Assembly (NCBI RefSeq): GCF_921293095.1
Contig: NC_060246.1
Location: forward strand, 90,021,030-90,085,029
Length of the DNA stretch: 64,000 nt
Direction of reading: 5' to 3'
Source of the DNA: Ischnura elegans
Taxonomy: Eukaryota > Arthropoda > Insecta > Odonata > Coenagrionidae
The notes below the pieces were generated by a model. The model had not been told where the DNA came from and ran no database searches. It saw only the letters and a program-made list of their open reading frames with translations. A program made the translations under genes and the position numbers. Below are positions 63,201 to 64,000 of the stretch, piece after piece; positions within the stretch are counted from its first letter, which is position 1; every line of letters starts with the position of its first letter.

Positions 63201-64000
63201 ATGAGGATGTCTCCAAAATGAGAACAGATGGCGCTATGGCACTGAAGTGTGTTGCCACTCACTACCGGACGCACAATGACTCCACGCACAAGTTAATGGA
63301 GCGGAGAGAAAAAAAGGAGTGTTTCCTGATGGAGAGATGGAACCAGGAGTGTAAAACCTGGTTAGCCTGGAGAGAGAGCGAGGGAGTAGGGTGGGTTGTT
63401 GAAAGTGGAGTGGCCCGAGATACGTCAGAGGACGAGGTGGAGAGAAGATGGGATCGCCTTGCTTTGGCTCTGGACTGAAGTGTATCCTTCAAAGCCCACG
63501 TCTGGGTTAGGGAGTCCTGCGGATGCTCGGAAATCCAGGAGTCCCAGGATGTCCTAAGTAGCCAGGGCGGAAGGGAATTCGGGTTGGCTGAGAGATTGGG
63601 GTGGGAAGGGCGTATGAAATTGGTCCCGAGGAGTAAAGCGAGGATATCCGTGCTTCGGGGGTTGGGAGGCCCTCGGATGTTTCGGGGGAGGTAGGGAGAT
63701 AGGGCAAGGGTGGGTGAGTGTTGGTGGGCGCCAGAGGGGAGGGGTTCTTGGAGGGTGGGCGAGGAAGGAATTTCCGAGTTTGCAGTGGGAGCTAACTTGG
63801 TTCGATCCACAGGTGTAGGCAGTACATGGTTCTCTATCCGTTCGCGAGCATAGAACGGTTGACGCCTCCTAGCTCTTCAAAGGGTAGAATTTTATGAGGA
63901 ACGGCGTTGAATTGCCTCCAATGAATCGAACCCTACTCACACCTCATTAAATCACGATTTAAGCATCTATAAGCAAACATCATGAAGTATCGTCGAGTTT
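57209..64000. other. No recognised gene; GC-richer patches at 58.0-58.4 and 63.2-63.85 kb
   Basis: The terminal patch is G/A-rich on the plus strand. Its 182-codon minus-strand frame (63262-63810) is Ser/Pro/Leu-rich, as expected from stop-poor pyrimidine-rich DNA. A B-box-like GGTTCGATTCA occurs on the minus strand near 63925, but no A box was found. The rest is AT-rich. Confidence 0.3.
61219..61241. repeat. Perfect 11-bp-arm palindrome, 1-nt centre
   Basis: TTGCTTGCTCC, A, GGAGCAAGCAA. It is a short isolated inverted repeat in AT-rich DNA. Confidence 0.6.

Larger units (their letters stand above)
41874..64000 (+). other. Probable large first intron (start seen, end not found)
   Basis: The GTGAGT donor at 41874 opens an intron. 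Nothing downstream reads as a convincing continuation exon of the same gene: the recognisable coding-like stretches are LINE fossils or unassigned frames. The intron would therefore exceed 22 kb, which is common for 5' introns of large arthropod genes. The acceptor was not identified, so this is inference. Confidence 0.4.

Noticed and set aside
63262..63810. 182-codon minus-strand frame
   Set aside because: Ser/Pro/Leu-rich translation of a purine-rich strand's complement, overlapped by other open frames; no domain seen.
63920..63935. B-box-like GGTTCGATTCA on the minus strand
   Set aside because: No A box at the right distance and no repeat body recognised.

Overview
The window looks like a stretch of arthropod (probably insect) nuclear genome. 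It is AT-rich, has no operon-like packing, and almost every open frame is short and protein-unlike. It holds decayed non-LTR retrotransposons, tRNA-derived SINEs, small hAT-like elements, local duplications and a few CpG-rich islands in AT-rich DNA. No species can be named from the sequence. There is no intact transposase, no rRNA, no intact tRNA gene and no CRISPR array.

The one well-supported gene part is a 5' coding exon on the + strand near 41.7-41.9 kb. It encodes a classic signal peptide and ends at a strong splice donor (TCGAG|GTGAGT). A CpG-rich, pyrimidine-rich region at 40.16-40.93 kb with a TATA-like TATAAAA lies upstream and is the likely promoter/5' leader. No following exon was recognised, so the intron after it probably runs to at least the right edge (over 22 kb). 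The gene is a secreted or membrane protein of unknown identity.

Layout. 0-12 kb: mostly featureless, with two small hAT-like elements that each have a perfect 8-bp target-site duplication (2.4-2.7 and 7.5-7.8 kb) and a local duplication at 4.85-5.70 kb. 12-19.4 kb: repeat-dense, with two tRNA-derived SINEs on the minus strand, a dispersed pair of ~240-bp repeats, an inverted duplication, two copies of a terminal CAAGGG-type element, a perfect 19-bp-arm palindrome and a 481-bp unit bounded by 13-bp inverted repeats. 19.4-39.6 kb: almost all unremarkable AT-rich DNA, with a TC microsatellite, a duplicated ~140-bp segment and a third CAAGGG-type copy. 39.7-40.0 kb: LINE endonuclease fossil. 40.1-41.9 kb: the promoter/exon region. 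41.95-44.1 kb: a hairpin, a SINE and two tandem arrays of diverged 0.2-0.35-kb units; the first array's homology begins at the exon's last bases. 44-64 kb: AT-rich DNA with a CpG-rich patch at 51.25-51.6 kb, two more LINE fossils (52.2 and 57.0 kb), a SINE-like unit (53.9 kb) and a 37-bp perfect hairpin (53.0 kb).

Apart from the first exon and its putative promoter, I see no cooperating genes. The items most worth a second look are the relation of the splice-donor region to the adjacent tandem array, the 37-bp hairpin bracketed by 12-bp direct repeats, and the 481-bp inverted-repeat-bounded unit.
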